Origin: JBBIMS01 sp964531645 | Lineage (GTDB): Bacteria; Acidobacteriota; Aminicenantia; JBFLYD01; JBBIMS01 | NCBI GenBank assembly: GCA_964531645.1 | Contig: CAZHEF010000001.1 | Span: forward strand, 124,001-188,000 | DNA length: 64,000 nucleotides | Reading direction: 5' to 3' | In this document: positions 46,099-55,275 of the stretch, in pieces | Position numbering within the stretch: the first letter of the stretch is position 1 | Layout: each line of letters begins with the position of its first letter | Notes under the pieces: model-generated | Database searches by the model: none | What the model saw: the letters and a program-made list of their open reading frames with translations, nothing else | Told to the model about the DNA's origin: nothing | Translations under genes and position numbers: made by a program

Positions 46099-46983
46099 AT
46101 GGATGAATTATTGAATATTCAGAAGATTGGAAAAAAATTGCTCCCCCGTCCAATAGGAATACATTTTGATAGTTTTCAAAAAAATGTTCTAAAGAACCTT
46201 CATCTTGAGCTTGGACTTGGCGAAGAGCTCTTCCTTCTCTCTCCGAATTTTCATGTTTTAAGCCCCGATAGCCTGAAAGCAAAGGCTGAGGAGTATGTCA
46301 CTCCAAAGGTGGATGTTCTGGAATGGATAAGGAATTATCTTGTCGAGAATATAATTTGTTACACAGCTATTATTGAAAATAACAGCTATTTTATTGAGCA
46401 GAATAGTTTTCTCGTGATAGCAAGATTGAGAAGCAGGGATAAAGACAACAGCTTTGAGGTGAAATATTACTCCCACGATCCTTCAGAGATCAGTTCTTAT
46501 TATAAGGATAAGCTTTACATAGGAAGAGATTTTGTTGATTTATTCAATTTTGAAAGGCCCCATTTTGGAGTTGAATGTTTTATAGATTCTCTTAGAACCC
46601 AATTGAATGTTCTTTTCGAGAAAGCACACGAAAAACTACAGAACAAAGAAAGCTATCTGGATTATCTTCAAGAATTGGATGAATTGGTTGATGAATTAAC
46701 TGATAAAGCGAATAGAACAATTCCTTCAATTCCTGCATTCTTCAACCCTGAGGAGGCTGATAAAAAAAGCCTCAATGAAATCCAATCCCGTTACCGTTCT
46801 TTACAACATCTTTTGATTGAGTTGAGGGACGAGCTTTCAGAATTCGAGAGTAGATTAAGATTTGATGAAGAAAATCAGTTTGTAAAGTATGTTACAAAAT
46901 ATAAAAAGGACATTAGTAATCTAATTCTTTATTTAAATTTAAAAATAATTTCAAGGCTTACATATAAGATTAATTTTAGTTAA
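46099..46983 (+). CDS. uncharacterised coiled-coil-containing protein
   Basis: 294 residues from the ATG at 46099, cytoplasmic, without signal or membrane helix. The first 170 residues are mixed alpha/beta; a charged helical tail (about 175-285) is predicted to form a coiled coil by its pattern. I recognise no family. It follows the recR gene by about 40 bases on the same strand and its end overlaps the convergent DUF4097 gene by four bases. Confidence 0.55.
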   Translation: MDELLNIQKIGKKLLPRPIGIHFDSFQKNVLKNLHLELGLGEELFLLSPNFHVLSPDSLKAKAEEYVTPKVDVLEWIRNYLVENIICYTAIIENNSYFIEQNSFLVIARLRSRDKDNSFEVKYYSHDPSEISSYYKDKLYIGRDFVDLFNFERPHFGVECFIDSLRTQLNVLFEKAHEKLQNKESYLDYLQELDELVDELTDKANRTIPSIPAFFNPEEADKKSLNEIQSRYRSLQHLLIELRDELSEFESRLRFDEENQFVKYVTKYKKDISNLILYLNLKIISRLTYKINFS

Positions 46984-48182
46984 TCACTTTGTCGATTTAA
47001 AAAAATTTTGCCATAAGTAGTTTTAATAGATAAAAGGTTCTCCCCTCCAAGATTTGCCTTAAAAATCTTCCTTTTCCCCATTTCTTCTACTTCCTTCAGG
47101 CTAATATAAGAGGCCTCCAGTTGCCCCTGAAAAGGATCCAGCAGGATCTCTCCTTTCCATTCCTTATCAAGGTTTACAGTTACATCTGAATACTGGCATT
47201 CAATCTCCACATTACTTCCTTTCATTACATCAATTTCAATCTCATTATGTTTTGAATATATTTTTGCATTGCCATAAAAATTCTTTAAAAATATAGGCTC
47301 ATAGGAATTGGTAATTTGAAGTTCTTCTGCTGAAATACCTTCTCCGTCTATCTCAAGATGCTCGCCCTGGATTTTACCTTTCAGGGAAGAATCTTTTATA
47401 GATATATCGCAATGAGTGTTTTCTATGTAAACTTCTCCCTTAACTTCTGAAATTTCCACTGGAGAATGTTTTGTAATAAGCTTCAAATTTCTTAAATTTC
47501 TTATGGAAATATCTTCATAGCCTGCCTCTATCTCGGCATTTAAAGCATTTTCAATGTTAATTGAGGAATGGGGGGAGAGAATCTTAATGTCTCCATTTAA
47601 ATTTGTTATATTTATATCTCCGTGGGAGTTCCTTATAGAAAAATTACCTTCACAATCTTTAATTTTTATGTCGCCATGGGTATTATCAATTTCAGAGGAA
47701 TTTTTGACTTCTGAAATCTCAATATCTGAATGTTCTGAAGAAACTTTAATTGAACTTTTGAAGGGGATTTTTAAGTTCAAAGTAATGTCAGGAGAGGATT
47801 TAAACCAAAAGAATTTTAAAAAGAAACTGACCTCGAATTCCTCCGGGCTAACAATCTTAAATTTTGTAAAATTTTCTGCAATTTCCCTTTCCAACTTAAT
47901 TTCCTTTGCAAACTCTTCTGCTTTCTCTTTAGAATAAGAATTAACGCTCTTTATGAGCTTCCCCTCGATTTTATCTCCATCCCATCCCTCAACAATAAGA
48001 TTTAGCCCTTTCCCCTCAACCTGAATTTTCTCTCTTCCATCCACTAAAATATCTTCTTCAAACTCAAAAGTTTCCCCCCTGTGAAATATTGATACGACTT
48101 CATTTTTTATGTTTCTGGCATACTTAATTGAGAGCCCGAAAGCTATTATAAGTATTGCGAGAATTACATCCCTTGCTTTCAT
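46980..48182 (-). CDS. DUF4097-family beta-helical exported protein
   Basis: 400 residues: one N-terminal membrane anchor (about 7-24), then repeated strands with HSDIEI, THGDIKI, SHGDINI and KHSPVEI, the short-period beta-solenoid of DUF4097 putative adhesins, often linked to envelope stress operons. Overlaps the preceding small membrane gene by four bases. Last gene of the five-gene sigma-factor operon. Confidence 0.85.
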   Translation of the reverse strand: MKARDVILAILIIAFGLSIKYARNIKNEVVSIFHRGETFEFEEDILVDGREKIQVEGKGLNLIVEGWDGDKIEGKLIKSVNSYSKEKAEEFAKEIKLEREIAENFTKFKIVSPEEFEVSFFLKFFWFKSSPDITLNLKIPFKSSIKVSSEHSDIEISEVKNSSEIDNTHGDIKIKDCEGNFSIRNSHGDINITNLNGDIKILSPHSSINIENALNAEIEAGYEDISIRNLRNLKLITKHSPVEISEVKGEVYIENTHCDISIKDSSLKGKIQGEHLEIDGEGISAEELQITNSYEPIFLKNFYGNAKIYSKHNEIEIDVMKGSNVEIECQYSDVTVNLDKEWKGEILLDPFQGQLEASYISLKEVEEMGKRKIFKANLGGENLLSIKTTYGKIFLNRQSD

Positions 48183-48361
48183 TTTTTCCTTATCCCTGAG
48201 ATTAAATATTTCAATCCAAGAAGAATCAGAAGAACTGGCCAGTATTTTTCAATAACATCCCAAACATTTATTCTGTATCCGAAATTACTCAGAAGAAAAA
48301 GAATACCTAAAATCAGAAGAATAAGTCCAAAAATTAAAGCGTCCCAGCTTCTTTTTGCCAT
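48179..48361 (-). CDS. small LiaF/DUF5668-type transmembrane protein
   Basis: 60 residues with two membrane helices and the pattern LILLGILFLLSNFG, then WPVLLILLGLKYL, typical of LiaI-LiaF-TM (DUF5668) proteins that accompany DUF4097 proteins in cell-envelope stress modules. Nine bases after the zinc-finger membrane gene and coupled to DUF4097. Confidence 0.82.
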   Translation of the reverse strand: MAKRSWDALIFGLILLILGILFLLSNFGYRINVWDVIEKYWPVLLILLGLKYLISGIRKK

Positions 48362-48370
48362 TTTTACCTC

Positions 48371-48943
48371 CTATTGAGAAATTTTTCTCCATTTATAAAT
48401 CATTTTTGCTCCAATCACTATAAATATAAGTGGCCACAATTTTACAATGTGTTCGTATTCAATGACACCAAAACTGGCCAGCATGAAAGCAATTCCAAGG
48501 AAAAGGAGAAAAATTCCGAAAAGTGTTGAGCCTTCTTTTGGATAGGCACCTTCTGCTTCCAAACCAAGATTTATTACCCTTGCTGAATTGTAGGAGTCAA
48601 TAATCATGTAAAGAAAAAATCCTGCGATCATTAGCCCAAAAATATTATTCTCAAAGCCCTTTGCATAGTCCTCAAGTCCAACGAGAGAAGCAAAAATAAG
48701 GATAAAGGATATTCCTTTCAGTATTTGACCGTTGTAAATAGCGCCAAGTCCTGGGACAATGGAAAGGATAGCAGCAAGGCTTGGAGATTTCTTTTTAACT
48801 TGAATTCTCTTTATTTCTTCCGCAACACATTCCTTGCAAAAAACTTTTCCATTTGTTTCAATGGAGCATTCCTCGCAAAGGGGTTTATTACATTTTAAGC
48901 AATTATTTTTAGCATCTCTTTCCGGATGATAATAACAACTCAT
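48371..48943 (-). CDS. B-box zinc-finger membrane protein
   Basis: 190 residues. An N-terminal B-box-like zinc finger (C3, H6, then CLKCNKPLCEEC, FCKEC) is followed by a linker and about four membrane helices, the last two of LiaF type (LFLGIAFML, WPLIFIVIGAKMI). Prokaryotic B-box membrane proteins are of unknown function. Third gene of the sigma operon; it probably acts at the inner membrane. Confidence 0.8.
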   Translation of the reverse strand: MSCYYHPERDAKNNCLKCNKPLCEECSIETNGKVFCKECVAEEIKRIQVKKKSPSLAAILSIVPGLGAIYNGQILKGISFILIFASLVGLEDYAKGFENNIFGLMIAGFFLYMIIDSYNSARVINLGLEAEGAYPKEGSTLFGIFLLFLGIAFMLASFGVIEYEHIVKLWPLIFIVIGAKMIYKWRKISQ

Positions 48944-48955
48944 TTCTTCCTCCTT

Positions 48956-49501
48956 TTAAAGAAATATCTTTAAATTTTTTATCTCCCGAGAGATAAAAAT
49001 CCTCTCAGTTCCTTTCTTTTCACTTTTTAATTCCAAATTTTCTCTTTCAGTCCCCATGGGCTTTGATATCTTTCTAAATCTCAAACCTTTAAAATAATCC
49101 AGTCTTCCTTCAACCTTTGAAACTAACTTTACCGCCTGGGAGTATGTTCGATGGATTTTGAATTCAATGGAATCAAACAAAATAGCTTTTTTGGGATATG
49201 TAAAGAAAAAGAAAGAAAGGACAAAGACAGAGAAGGCAAAAACCCACTGGGGCTGGAATATAGGTAAAAAGGAAAGTCTTCTTCTCTTTGTCGTAGCTTT
49301 TAGTATTCCATCAACAACTCTTTCAGGAACAGGCAATGGTTCTATGGTGCGAAGGAAATGGAGAATTTCTATAGAATCTCCCAAGAGGGATTTGCAATTT
49401 TCACAAGTATCTATATGAGCCTTTAAAGATTCAGAAGTCTCTTTGTCAAGCTCTCCTTCCAGAAAAATTGTAATTACTTCTCTTACTTCATCGCATCTCA
49501 T
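48956..49501 (-). CDS. zf-HC2 anti-sigma factor
   Basis: 181 residues with an N-terminal ZAS domain (H29-x-x-x-C-x-x-C in AHIDTCENC), which binds the partner sigma factor, and one membrane helix near 90-106, then a periplasmic tail. It overlaps the sigma gene by four bases, the standard pairing. Release of the sigma factor probably follows a change in the envelope or redox state. Confidence 0.9.
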   Translation of the reverse strand: MRCDEVREVITIFLEGELDKETSESLKAHIDTCENCKSLLGDSIEILHFLRTIEPLPVPERVVDGILKATTKRRRLSFLPIFQPQWVFAFSVFVLSFFFFTYPKKAILFDSIEFKIHRTYSQAVKLVSKVEGRLDYFKGLRFRKISKPMGTERENLELKSEKKGTERIFISREIKNLKIFL

Positions 49502-50037
49502 TTTTCACCTCTCAAAATCTCTGAGAGTAAAAGCCTCCCCCTGTTAATTCTTGATTTCACCGTTCCAACAGGTATATCTAAAATATTGGAAATTTCCTCA
49601 TAGCTGAGCCCCTGTAAATCCCTCAATATAATTGGAAGTTTAAATTGAATGTCAAGGGATTCTATTGCTCTTCTTATTTTATCTTTGAGCTCCTCCATAT
49701 TTTCCTTAAATGAGTTTCCTGAGGAATTAATAAGTAAACTCTGCTTCATTTCCTCCATTTTTAAATTTATATATTTCTTCTTCCTGTACCAGTCTATTAT
49801 GTGATTCTTTGCGAGTCTGTAAAGCCACAATTTAAAATTACTCCTTGGGCTATATTTATTCAAAGAAGCATAAAGTTTAAGAAAGATTTCCTGAGTGAGG
49901 TCTTCTGCCTCAGCGGAATTCATTGTTATCTGATATGCCATATTATAAATCCTCCTCGAAAATGTTCTCACTATGTATTCCCATGCGTATTCCTCTCCCT
50001 GCAAACACCTTGCAACAATTTCTTCTAAATCTGCCAT
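49498..50037 (-). CDS. ECF sigma factor (RpoE-like)
   Basis: 179 residues with region 2 (AEDLTQEIFLKLYASL, NHIIDWYRKKK) and region 4 (LRDLQGLSYEEISNILDIPVGTVKSRINRGR). No other sigma domains, so an extracytoplasmic-function factor. Heads a five-gene operon with its anti-sigma factor and envelope proteins, and is preceded by a matching ECF-type promoter, which suggests self-activation. Confidence 0.95.
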   Translation of the reverse strand: MADLEEIVARCLQGEEYAWEYIVRTFSRRIYNMAYQITMNSAEAEDLTQEIFLKLYASLNKYSPRSNFKLWLYRLAKNHIIDWYRKKKYINLKMEEMKQSLLINSSGNSFKENMEELKDKIRRAIESLDIQFKLPIILRDLQGLSYEEISNILDIPVGTVKSRINRGRLLLSEILRGEK

Positions 50038-50078
50038 TGAATAGGTCTTTCATTCCTTGTCTTTACTTCCATATTAAA

Positions 50079-50106
50079 GAAACGAAAACATGAATTTAAA
50101 AGTTCC
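50079..50106 (-). promoter_or_regulatory. ECF-type autoregulatory promoter
   Basis: On the minus strand GGAACT (50106-50101), a 16-base spacer and CGTTTC (50084-50079) fit the GGAAC-N16-CGTTT form used by many ECF sigma factors. Transcription would start near 50072, about 35 bases before the sigma gene ATG. Confidence 0.6.
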
Positions 50107-50119
50107 AGAAAAATTTTTG

Positions 50120-50344
50120 TTATTCTTTTTGACTTTTGGCTGATTCAATTAGTTCTTTTGCCTCTTTTTCGCGCTCTTCAGGGACAAAAATTTTGACAAT
50201 CCCAAGACCATTTGTTGTAAGCCCTAAAACCTTACCAATGGATTCGTATCTGAGTCCTGCGGGGATCCCATTAGCTTCAAGAAAGTTTTTTATAATTTCA
50301 GCTTCTGTAATACCCTGTGCCTCAGCAACTTTCTTTAATTTCAT
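50120..50344 (-). CDS. DUF2007 family putative signal-transducing protein
   Basis: 74 residues with the DUF2007 pattern GITEAEIIKNFLEANGIPAGLR, then V-x-V-P-E-E-x-x-x-A-x-x-L/I. These small ferredoxin-fold proteins have no proven role. It is one base after the stop of the TPR-thioredoxin gene upstream and probably co-transcribed with it. Confidence 0.8.
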   Translation of the reverse strand: MKLKKVAEAQGITEAEIIKNFLEANGIPAGLRYESIGKVLGLTTNGLGIVKIFVPEEREKEAKELIESAKSQKE

Positions 50345-50345
50345 C

Positions 50346-51773
50346 TTATTTCTCCTTCAAAAGCTCCTCAATTTTTTTGAGCAGGTTTTCGCCCCTCAGA
50401 TCTGCATACCTCATTATCCCTTTTCTATCAACAAGAAAGTTTGAGGGAATCGAATCTATACCAAAAATTTTTGCAATCGGGTCATTCCTTCCCTTTCCAG
50501 AAAAGATGATTTTCCATGGAATAGACTCTTTTGAAACAAATGAAGAAAGAGCTTCCTCATCTTCATCAAGACTTACACTTATTATCTCAAATCCTTTTTT
50601 CCCAAATCTTTTATAAGCCTCTCTCAAAAATGGAATTTCAGCTCTGCACTGGTCATACCAAGATGCACAGAACTCCATAAGAACAACCTTCCCTTCAAGC
50701 TTTCCAAGCTCAAAAATGTTTCCTTTCAGATCTTTTCCTTTAAAATTTGTAACTTTTACTCCTAATCCAATTTTTTCATTTATCCTTAAAATCAAATCCC
50801 TGAACTCTTTTTCCTCCTTTAAAAATGAAAATGGAGGATAATTTTCTACCCATCCCCTTAAACTATATCCCTCATCAAAGGCTCTTTTAAGATATTGAAG
50901 GGTCTTATTTTTATCAAATTTTCTCGAATAAAGAACTGACAGATTAAAAAGGACTGTCGGGGTATTTGAATTTTTAGGGTATAGATTCACAAACTTTTCA
51001 AACATTTCAATTGTCTTCTCAGTGTTCCCGCTACCAAAATAAGTATCAGCAAGGAAAAGAAGAAGATTTGGTCTTTCTCCTTTCTCCTTAATTCTGTTTT
51101 CTACCGCTGATATAATTCTATCCCTTTCACCTGTTCTTATGAATCTGTTTACAGAAATAAAGAATATTCCATCATCGTCAGGATTCATTTTCATTAAAAT
51201 ATCAGAGACTGTGTCAGCAAGCTCATATTTTCTCTGCATCGTGTAAATGGTGTGAAGATTAAGAAATGCCTCGGGCTGAGAGTTGTCAATGGAAATAGCT
51301 TTTTTGAGGAGTTCCTCAGCCCTTGAATAGTCAGGAGGCTTCACCTCATTTGTATAATAATAGGAAAGACCTATGTAACCCCAGTAAAAATTCTTATCCT
51401 TTTCAATTATCTTTTCAAAATAAGATTTTGCATCTTCGCTCTTTTTCTGAATCCTCCCAAAAAGATAAATGTAAATAGGATTATTGGAATTCTTTTTATA
51501 CAAAAGTTCATATTCTTCGTATAATTTGTCAGGGTCGTAAATCCTCATAAAGTCTTGATAGGTCCTGTGGATAAGAACATTTTGAGGGGCTTTCTTAAGA
51601 AATTCCTTTGCAATCTCTATTTTGCTTTTCAAATCAGGAGCATTTTCAAGCATTTTCTCCATTTGAGAAATTATCTCGGGCTTTTGATATTTTCTATATG
51701 TTAAAAAAAACTCCTCGGAAATTAAAAAAATGGAAATTAAAATTATAAATAAACCAAAAAATAACTTCCTCAT
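50346..51773 (-). CDS. exported TPR protein with TlpA-like thioredoxin domain
   Basis: 475 residues: signal peptide or anchor (about 1-22), TPR-like repeats through about 330, and a C-terminal TlpA/AhpC-type thioredoxin fold. The usual active site WCxxC is replaced by WYDQC, with a cysteine four residues before it (FCASWYDQCRAEIP). The first, nucleophilic cysteine of the normal motif is thus missing, so ordinary disulfide exchange is doubtful. Divergent from the M1 peptidase gene. Confidence 0.85.
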   Translation of the reverse strand: MRKLFFGLFIILISIFLISEEFFLTYRKYQKPEIISQMEKMLENAPDLKSKIEIAKEFLKKAPQNVLIHRTYQDFMRIYDPDKLYEEYELLYKKNSNNPIYIYLFGRIQKKSEDAKSYFEKIIEKDKNFYWGYIGLSYYYTNEVKPPDYSRAEELLKKAISIDNSQPEAFLNLHTIYTMQRKYELADTVSDILMKMNPDDDGIFFISVNRFIRTGERDRIISAVENRIKEKGERPNLLLFLADTYFGSGNTEKTIEMFEKFVNLYPKNSNTPTVLFNLSVLYSRKFDKNKTLQYLKRAFDEGYSLRGWVENYPPFSFLKEEKEFRDLILRINEKIGLGVKVTNFKGKDLKGNIFELGKLEGKVVLMEFCASWYDQCRAEIPFLREAYKRFGKKGFEIISVSLDEDEEALSSFVSKESIPWKIIFSGKGRNDPIAKIFGIDSIPSNFLVDRKGIMRYADLRGENLLKKIEELLKEK

Positions 51774-51868
51774 ACCTCTCCTTTCAAAGAAAGGATAAAA
51801 TTTTGATGTTTATTTGTCAAATGAACCGTAAAAGGTTAGAATTCGTTTATAATAGAAAGGAGGATAAT

Positions 51869-53734
51869 ATGAGAAGATTTTTTCTTCTTTTTCTATTCTC
51901 AGCCTTTATCTATTCAGAGGAAGTTGTTAATTACAAAATAAAAGCGAAACTTCTTTCCGAAGAAAAGTTATTAAAGGGTGAGGAAACTATTATCTGGAAA
52001 AATTCTACTTCAAAACCGACTTCTGAAATTTATTTCCATCTTTATCTAAATGCCTTCAGAAATGAGCTTTCTACCTTTATGAGAGGGGCAGGGATAGGAA
52101 GATTTAAAAGAAAGGATATGGAATGGGGCTACTGTGAAATAAAGGAGCTAAAGATAAATGGAGCGGATTTAAAGGAAAAACTCCAGTATGTTCAGCCTGA
52201 CGATGGAAATATTTATGATAGAACCCTTGCAAAAATTTCTCTTGAATATCCTGTAAATCCAGAAGAATCCCTGACAATTTCAATAATTTTTGAATCAAAA
52301 CTTCCGAAGGTTATTGCAAGGTCGGGATATTCAAGGGATTTCTTCATGCTTGCCCAGTGGTTTCCAAAAATTGCTGTTTTAAGGGAAGAAGGTTGGAATG
52401 CCCATCAGTACCACAGGAATTCAGAATTTTTCTCGGACTTTGGAACTTACGAAGTTGAAATAAGAACTCCTGAAAAATTCCAAGTTGTCTCCTCAGGAGT
52501 AAAAATAAATGAGTGGAAAGAGAAGGGAGAAATTGTGAGAGTATTTAAACAGGATAAAATTCACGACTTTGCATGGAGCGCATCTCCAAATCATAGAATA
52601 TTTGAAGAGAATTTCTCACTGAAAGAACCTGAAGTAAATACAAAAATATTACTGTTTCTTGACAGGGAACACATGATACATAAAGAAAGATATTTTAATA
52701 TTATTAAGAAATCCATTGAATTCTTCAGTAAAAATTACGGACCTTACCCATACCCGACAATCACAGTTGTAGACCCTCCTTCCTATGCTTTACAGGCAGG
52801 AGGGATGGAGTATCCCACATTGATAACTGCTGGCTCATTCTACTGGCTTCCAAAGGGACTTCTATCTCTTGAGCTTGTGACCCTTCATGAGTTCGGGCAT
52901 CAATACTGGTATGGAATGTGTGCCAACAATGAGTTTGAGGAGGCATGGCTTGATGAAGGTATAAACTCCTATTCAGAAGTGAAAGGGATGGATGAAATTT
53001 TTGGAGAGAAAACCTCTGTAATTAATATTTTAGGATTCAAATTAGGAGATGTTGATTCTCAAAGATTATCTTACATTTCAATCCCTTCCCTTGACCCAAT
53101 ATATAAAAAATCCTATGAATTTTTCTCGGGTGGAAGTTATTCAGTAAATTCCTATGCAAAATCAGCTCTTATGCTTTTAACCCTTGAAAAGTATCTTGGA
53201 AAGGAGGTTTTTTCAAAGATTATGAGAGAGTATTTTAAGAGATTTCAATTTAAACACCCTAAAACAGAGGATTTTATAAGAACTGCAGAGGAAGTTTCGG
53301 AAAAGGAACTTGACTGGTTCTTCAATTCTTTCCTTTTTAGCGAAGAAACCATTGATTATAAAGTTGAAAGAGTAAGAACAAAAAAACTTAAAAAACCAGA
53401 GGGGAAAATGGATATGAAATTCAAGGAAGAGGGGAATTGGGAGAGTGAGGTTGTGATTGTGAAGGAAGGCTCAATCTCATTTCCAGTTAAGATAAAGATT
53501 CTCTTTGAGGATGATAAAAAGATAGAGGAATTCTGGGATGGAAAGGGAAAATGGAAGAAGTTTAAATACATAAAGCCTGTTAAGGTAAAATCTGTTGAGA
53601 TTGACCCTGAGAAAATTTTCCTCCTTGATAGAAATCGTTTCAACAATTCCATGAGTACAAAAAGGAATCCTTTATCGCTGGGAATTTGTCTTAAGATTCT
53701 TTCTTTATTTCAATCTTTTTTATTTTCTTTTTGA
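51869..53734 (+). CDS. exported M1 family zinc aminopeptidase
   Basis: 621 residues from the ATG at 51869 (AAGGAGG five bases upstream; an open frame starting at 51803 has no ribosome site). Signal peptide about 1-16. Zinc site HEFGH at 340-344 with the third ligand E363 (HExxH-x18-E), and the substrate-binding GGMEYP that replaces GAMEN. Cuts N-terminal residues from peptides in the periplasm. Confidence 0.94.
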   Translation: MRRFFLLFLFSAFIYSEEVVNYKIKAKLLSEEKLLKGEETIIWKNSTSKPTSEIYFHLYLNAFRNELSTFMRGAGIGRFKRKDMEWGYCEIKELKINGADLKEKLQYVQPDDGNIYDRTLAKISLEYPVNPEESLTISIIFESKLPKVIARSGYSRDFFMLAQWFPKIAVLREEGWNAHQYHRNSEFFSDFGTYEVEIRTPEKFQVVSSGVKINEWKEKGEIVRVFKQDKIHDFAWSASPNHRIFEENFSLKEPEVNTKILLFLDREHMIHKERYFNIIKKSIEFFSKNYGPYPYPTITVVDPPSYALQAGGMEYPTLITAGSFYWLPKGLLSLELVTLHEFGHQYWYGMCANNEFEEAWLDEGINSYSEVKGMDEIFGEKTSVINILGFKLGDVDSQRLSYISIPSLDPIYKKSYEFFSGGSYSVNSYAKSALMLLTLEKYLGKEVFSKIMREYFKRFQFKHPKTEDFIRTAEEVSEKELDWFFNSFLFSEETIDYKVERVRTKKLKKPEGKMDMKFKEEGNWESEVVIVKEGSISFPVKIKILFEDDKKIEEFWDGKGKWKKFKYIKPVKVKSVEIDPEKIFLLDRNRFNNSMSTKRNPLSLGICLKILSLFQSFLFSF

Positions 53735-53743
53735 GGGTGAAAA

Positions 53744-54595
53744 ATGATAGGGAATGCTTTTAAAAAAGGTATAAACCAAGGGATTCTGAACTGGAGGGTG
53801 ATTCTCATTCTCTGGTTAATAAATTTTATCTTTTCTCTGATTTTCTTTTTCCCTACAAATTCTTTATTTTCAAAGGCATTCTCAAGGAGTTTAATCTTTG
53901 AAAAAACTTTAAGGGGAGACCTTTCCATATTCTTTGAATTTATGACCCATTACAAAAATGAAATAGGAATGCTCATCCTTTTTTCTCTTTTTCTATCTTT
54001 GCTCTACTGGTTTATCAATCTTTTCCTTTCAGGTGGAATAATCTCCTTATTAAAAGATGATGGCAAAAATTCAAAAGATATATTTTCCAATGCTCCCAAA
54101 TATTTCTGGAGATTCATAAAACTATCCTTTCTTTTCATTCCACTGATTATTCTTTTCTTAATAATCTGGAGATTACTTGAAAAGTCCAATGAGCTTTTTT
54201 TCAACTTTACAGGCTCTGAAAAATTCTCTTTCTATTTTTCTCTGTTAACATTCATCATTGCAGGAATATTATTTTTAATTCTCAGGATGCTCTTTGATTA
54301 TGGAAGGATAAGAATAGTTTTTAGAGAAGAAAAAACTATAACCCTTTCCCTTCTCAGGACAATCAATTTAGTCTTTAAAAATTTTGGAAAAACATTTATT
54401 CTCTATATTCTTCTGAATCTATTCCTCCTTTTTTACTACATACCCTTCCTCTTTTTGATGAGAATATTCGCAAATTCAGGGCTCTTGATTCTTCTATTTT
54501 TCATCTTTTCTCAAGCTCTTCTCTTTTTACGCTCTTTTCTCTCTTTTCTTTTCTATTCATCACAAATTGAACTTTACAGAAATATTACTTCCTGA
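53744..54595 (+). CDS. polytopic membrane protein of unknown function
   Basis: 283 residues with about six hydrophobic helices. No catalytic motif. A good ribosome site (GAGGGTG) five bases before ATG and only nine bases after the M1 gene, so probably co-transcribed with it. Confidence 0.65.
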   Translation: MIGNAFKKGINQGILNWRVILILWLINFIFSLIFFFPTNSLFSKAFSRSLIFEKTLRGDLSIFFEFMTHYKNEIGMLILFSLFLSLLYWFINLFLSGGIISLLKDDGKNSKDIFSNAPKYFWRFIKLSFLFIPLIILFLIIWRLLEKSNELFFNFTGSEKFSFYFSLLTFIIAGILFLILRMLFDYGRIRIVFREEKTITLSLLRTINLVFKNFGKTFILYILLNLFLLFYYIPFLFLMRIFANSGLLILLFFIFSQALLFLRSFLSFLFYSSQIELYRNITS

Positions 54596-54615
54596 AAGAC
54601 TTCATTTTGATATTG

Positions 54616-55275
54616 TTAAATCAGGCTCCCTTCTATTTTTTTTGTTTTCAAATGAAGAAGAAGAGAGTAGAGGGTTGGAAGAATTGCTGTAATAACCACT
54701 GCAGGGAAAATAATTACTTCAAGCTTAAATTTTAGTAAAGAAAGTATAACCATCCCTATTCCCGCCAAAACAAAGACCCAGCCACCTAAAATATGAGTCC
54801 TTTTCCATATTTCTTCAGATGCTATTGTCCATGGTGTTCTAATCCCGAAGAAGAAATTTCTTGGAAGTTTAGGAAGATAATTCCCTATAAGGATGAAAAG
54901 GAATCCGAAGCCAATCCCTAAATTTAGAAGTTCAAGATGTCCTTTTTTCCCAGCAATTAGAGCCATTATGAAAAAATAGAGGAAGAAAACAAGAACAAAA
55001 TCCCTTAACAGAAGAATAATCTTATATTTTGGCTGAATTTTCCTCCAGAAAGGGTCTATAAGGGGGATAAAAGTCAAAATTACATAGAGACCAATAAAGA
55101 CGCCGAAAAGAAAAAGGAAATATTTGAATTTTGGCATGTAATCGTCAGGATTTCCATGAATGTCAAAATGGGATGGAACAGGGTCGGGTAACTTATCATA
55201 GGCATAAATTGAAATGAGAATAAAAATTAAAATCAGACTTAGTGGAAAAATTTCACTCTTTAAAGTCAGTCTCAT
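54616..55275 (-). CDS. sdpI: SdpI/DUF1648 family membrane protein
   Basis: 219 residues with about six membrane helices. The N-terminal DUF1648 motif LPDPVPSHFDIHGNPDDYMP (Pro-x-His-x-x-x-x-Gly) is followed by the SdpI signature NYLPKLPRN and GIRTPWTIASEEIWKRTH. In Bacillus SdpI gives immunity to the SDP killing toxin and holds the repressor SdpR at the membrane. No toxin gene is here. Overlaps the sdpR gene by 23 bases. Confidence 0.88.
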   Translation of the reverse strand: MRLTLKSEIFPLSLILIFILISIYAYDKLPDPVPSHFDIHGNPDDYMPKFKYFLFLFGVFIGLYVILTFIPLIDPFWRKIQPKYKIILLLRDFVLVFFLYFFIMALIAGKKGHLELLNLGIGFGFLFILIGNYLPKLPRNFFFGIRTPWTIASEEIWKRTHILGGWVFVLAGIGMVILSLLKFKLEVIIFPAVVITAILPTLYSLLLHLKTKKIEGSLI

